Part shown: positions 62,767 through 64,000 of the stretch, piece after piece
How the letters are laid out: every line of letters starts with the position of its first letter
How positions within the stretch are numbered: the first letter of the stretch is position 1
Made by a program: the position numbers and the translations under genes
From: Planctomycetaceae bacterium
Lineage (GTDB): Bacteria > Planctomycetota > Planctomycetia > Pirellulales > Pirellulaceae
NCBI GenBank assembly: GCA_027487485.1
Contig: JAIYDN010000052.1
Coordinates: forward strand, 124,001 to 188,000
Length of the DNA: 64,000 nt
Reading direction: 5' to 3'
The notes under the pieces: model-generated
Databases searched by the model: none
What the model saw: the letters and a program-made list of their open reading frames with translations, nothing else
Told to the model about the DNA's origin: nothing

Positions 62767-62842
62767 CTGTCGAAAAATGTGGGTCGAAAAATTTTAGAAC
62801 CTGAAGTCCGCTGACTATATTTCGCCCCACATTTTTCGACAG
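62767..62842. repeat. Palindromic repeat, family B copy 3
   Basis: CTGTCGAAAAATGTGGG on the left and CCCCACATTTTTCGACAG on the right are perfect or near-perfect inverted arms around ~40 bases. The ~70 bases before it also match those before copy 2 imperfectly, so a longer block has been duplicated. The rest of 61998-63006 holds no gene. Confidence 0.8.
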
Positions 62843-63006
62843 CAACCATTCCGCATCATTCCAATACCAAAAACCTTCAGCACCTTTCGGATCGGAGTGT
62901 GGCGGGCAAACTTCTACGCCCTGTGTTACAATCGCAAGGGCAATAGCAGACAACGGTGGAACCAGGATCGCGACGTGCGGGACGGTTCGCTTGGATACTC
63001 AATTTG

Positions 63007-63699
63007 ATGGAACCTCTCCCTATGGAATCCAAAAACTCATTTATCCTGTTTCGCCGACATTTCTTAGATCTTGTCTTGGGCGCCTTCGTAATAGCAAGTC
63101 CTTGCTCGGCCCTGGCTCAAACTACCGAAGCTGGTTTCGAAGCGCTCTTTGATGGCAAAACCATGGACGGCTGGGAAGGGAACCCAGATTGGTTTCGGAT
63201 CCAAGAGGGTGCCATCGTCGCTGGTAGCTTGGACAAACCCATTCCCCACAACGAGTTTCTTTGTACCAAAAAGCTCTACGAAAACTTCGAACTTCGACTG
63301 CAAGTGAAGCTACAAGGGCAAGGTGACAATGCTGGTATTCAATTCCGAAGCAAACGTATTCCCAACAATACGGAAGTCAGTGGGTTTCAATGCGATGTTG
63401 GGAACGCTTTTGGCCGCCCTGTTTGGGGCGCTCTCTATGATGAATCTCGTCGTAACAAAATGCTTGCAGAAGGGGATCCGAATCTCGTTCCAACTTGGCT
63501 CAAAAAAGACGACTGGAACGAACTGACGGTCCGAGCCGACAAGAACAAGATTCAGATCTTGCTGAACGGTCATGAAACAGTGCTTTACCAGGAAGATGAT
63601 CCGACAATCGCTCCATCCGGCGTCATTGGGTTGCAGATCCACTCGGGACCTCCCACCGAAGCATGGTATCGAAACATTCGAATCAAGCCGCTTCCCTAA
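63007..63699 (+). CDS. Secreted DUF1080 (3-keto-disaccharide hydrolase-like) protein
   Basis: A 230-residue exported beta-sandwich protein. The signal peptide ('LDLVLGAFVIASPCSALAQ') is followed by 'FEALFDGKTMDGWEGNPDWF', the standard opening of DUF1080, and by 'YENFELRLQVKLQGQGDNAG', 'GIQFRSKRI', 'GFQCDVG' and the closing 'GVIGLQIHSGPPTEAWYRNI'. Some family members hydrolyse 3-keto-disaccharides; the substrate here is unknown. The start is ATG at 63007; another ATG at 63022 and a GTG at 62956 are in frame. It follows the repeat island directly. Confidence 0.85.
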   Translation: MEPLPMESKNSFILFRRHFLDLVLGAFVIASPCSALAQTTEAGFEALFDGKTMDGWEGNPDWFRIQEGAIVAGSLDKPIPHNEFLCTKKLYENFELRLQVKLQGQGDNAGIQFRSKRIPNNTEVSGFQCDVGNAFGRPVWGALYDESRRNKMLAEGDPNLVPTWLKKDDWNELTVRADKNKIQILLNGHETVLYQEDDPTIAPSGVIGLQIHSGPPTEAWYRNIRIKPLP

Positions 63700-63760
63700 T
63701 ACCCATTCTTTGATCTCGCTTGAATTGAACCGCGACGCACTTCGGCAAAGGACCCAAAAC

Positions 63761-64000
63761 TTGGAACGATGGATAGCAGACTGGCAGCCCCAAATCGAAG
63801 CGTGGGTTTCCGAGCAAATGGCAAATGCAGATTCGGGGCATGGGCTCGATCATATAAAAAGAGTTGTCGAAAATGCGAAGCGCATTGGTCAGGCCGAACA
63901 AGCGGATCCTGACATTGTTCTGCCCGCCGCTTGGCTCCATGATTGTGTTTCTGTTGCCAAGAATTCACCCGAGCGATCGATGGCTTCAACCTTGGCGGCC
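63761..64000 (+). CDS. HD-domain phosphohydrolase, YedJ-like (partial at right edge)
   Basis: An open frame runs to the window edge and encodes 'LERWIADWQPQIEAWVSEQM', then 'GHGLDHIKRVVENAKRIGQ' and 'VLPAAWLHDCVSVAKNSPER', the first half of an HD-superfamily metal hydrolase of the YedJ type (H of 'GHGLDH', then 'HD'). The start is probably the TTG at 63761: AAAGGA lies 8 bases upstream, and the family's N-terminal helix then begins at once. The frame is open upstream, but without family resemblance. It lies 62 bp after the DUF1080 gene. The C-terminal metal ligands lie outside the window. Confidence 0.8.
   Translation, partial: MERWIADWQPQIEAWVSEQMANADSGHGLDHIKRVVENAKRIGQAEQADPDIVLPAAWLHDCVSVAKNSPERSMASTLAA

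Noticed and set aside
1-64000. tRNA or rRNA genes
   Set aside because: Looked for cloverleaf-like hairpins and the conserved GGTTCGAATCC-type arm in the gaps and found none; exhaustive detection by eye is not possible, so a covariance-model scan would be decisive.

Overview
The window reads as chromosome of a planctomycete, most likely of the Pirellulaceae (Rhodopirellula/Blastopirellula type). The supporting marks are a DUF1559 prepilin-like protein, a secreted dockerin protein with the N-terminal 'ESLESRQLFA' motif, DUF1080, DUF1570, DUF2752 and DUF4159 proteins, two secreted PQQ-type propellers with the 'W-x-W/QWRGPSxDG' N-terminus, many GTG/TTG starts, and repeated groEL genes. GC looks close to 50%. 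No rRNA, tRNA, CRISPR array or phage was seen; the window is core chromosome with small repeat islands.

Layout. 1-7.3 kb: a receiver-like protein fragment, a putative molybdenum-cofactor carrier, a tetraheme cytochrome c, a 3-hydroxyacyl-CoA dehydrogenase, a repeat island (3.9-4.1 kb), then a run of envelope proteins (DUF2752, lipoprotein, secreted protein, DUF1570 zincin-like). 7.3-9.7 kb: a dockerin/zinc-metalloprotease protein whose stop codon lies inside a palindromic repeat. 9.9-15.9 kb: a tandem-domain GH17-like glycosidase, a DoxX-like protein and a single-chain fusion of radical SAM, AMMECR1 and Memo domains. 16-21.3 kb (minus strand): response regulator, mtnA, DUF4159 protein and PQQ-like protein, tightly packed. 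21.5-26.2 kb: lipoprotein, TolC-like protein, and two surface-polysaccharide enzymes (sugar epimerase, WecG/TagA-type transferase). 26.8-32.9 kb: the folding cluster groEL1-groES-groEL2-dnaJ-grpE-fmdB. 33-38.3 kb (minus): PQQ-like protein, a small secreted protein, and the flagellar export genes fliP-fliQ-fliR-flhB. 38.5-41.4 kb: ABC ATPase without a permease, DUF1559 protein with two operator-like palindromes upstream, lipoprotein, and a MntR/DtxR-like regulator. 41.5-50.3 kb: degenerate SGNH protein, membrane protein, lipoamide dehydrogenase, VOC protein, leuS, M24 peptidase, AlkC/D-type repair protein and SRPBCC protein. 50.4-57.3 kb (minus): an operon of a large membrane-anchored protein, ABC ATPase, ABC permease and HEAT-repeat protein. 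57.7-62 kb: hybrid histidine kinase, CYTH protein and NYN-LOTUS RNase-like protein. 62-63 kb: a gene-free repeat island. 63-64 kb: DUF1080 protein and the start of an HD-domain hydrolase cut by the window edge.

The points most worth following up are the one-chain AmmeMemoRadiSam fusion with an unassigned middle region, the four-gene ABC/HEAT operon, the split groEL pair with different tails, the two mobile-looking repeat families shared by the islands near 4 kb and 62 kb, and the paired palindromes before the DUF1559 gene. Nothing here is clearly a wholly new system; the fusion and the ABC/HEAT operon come closest.
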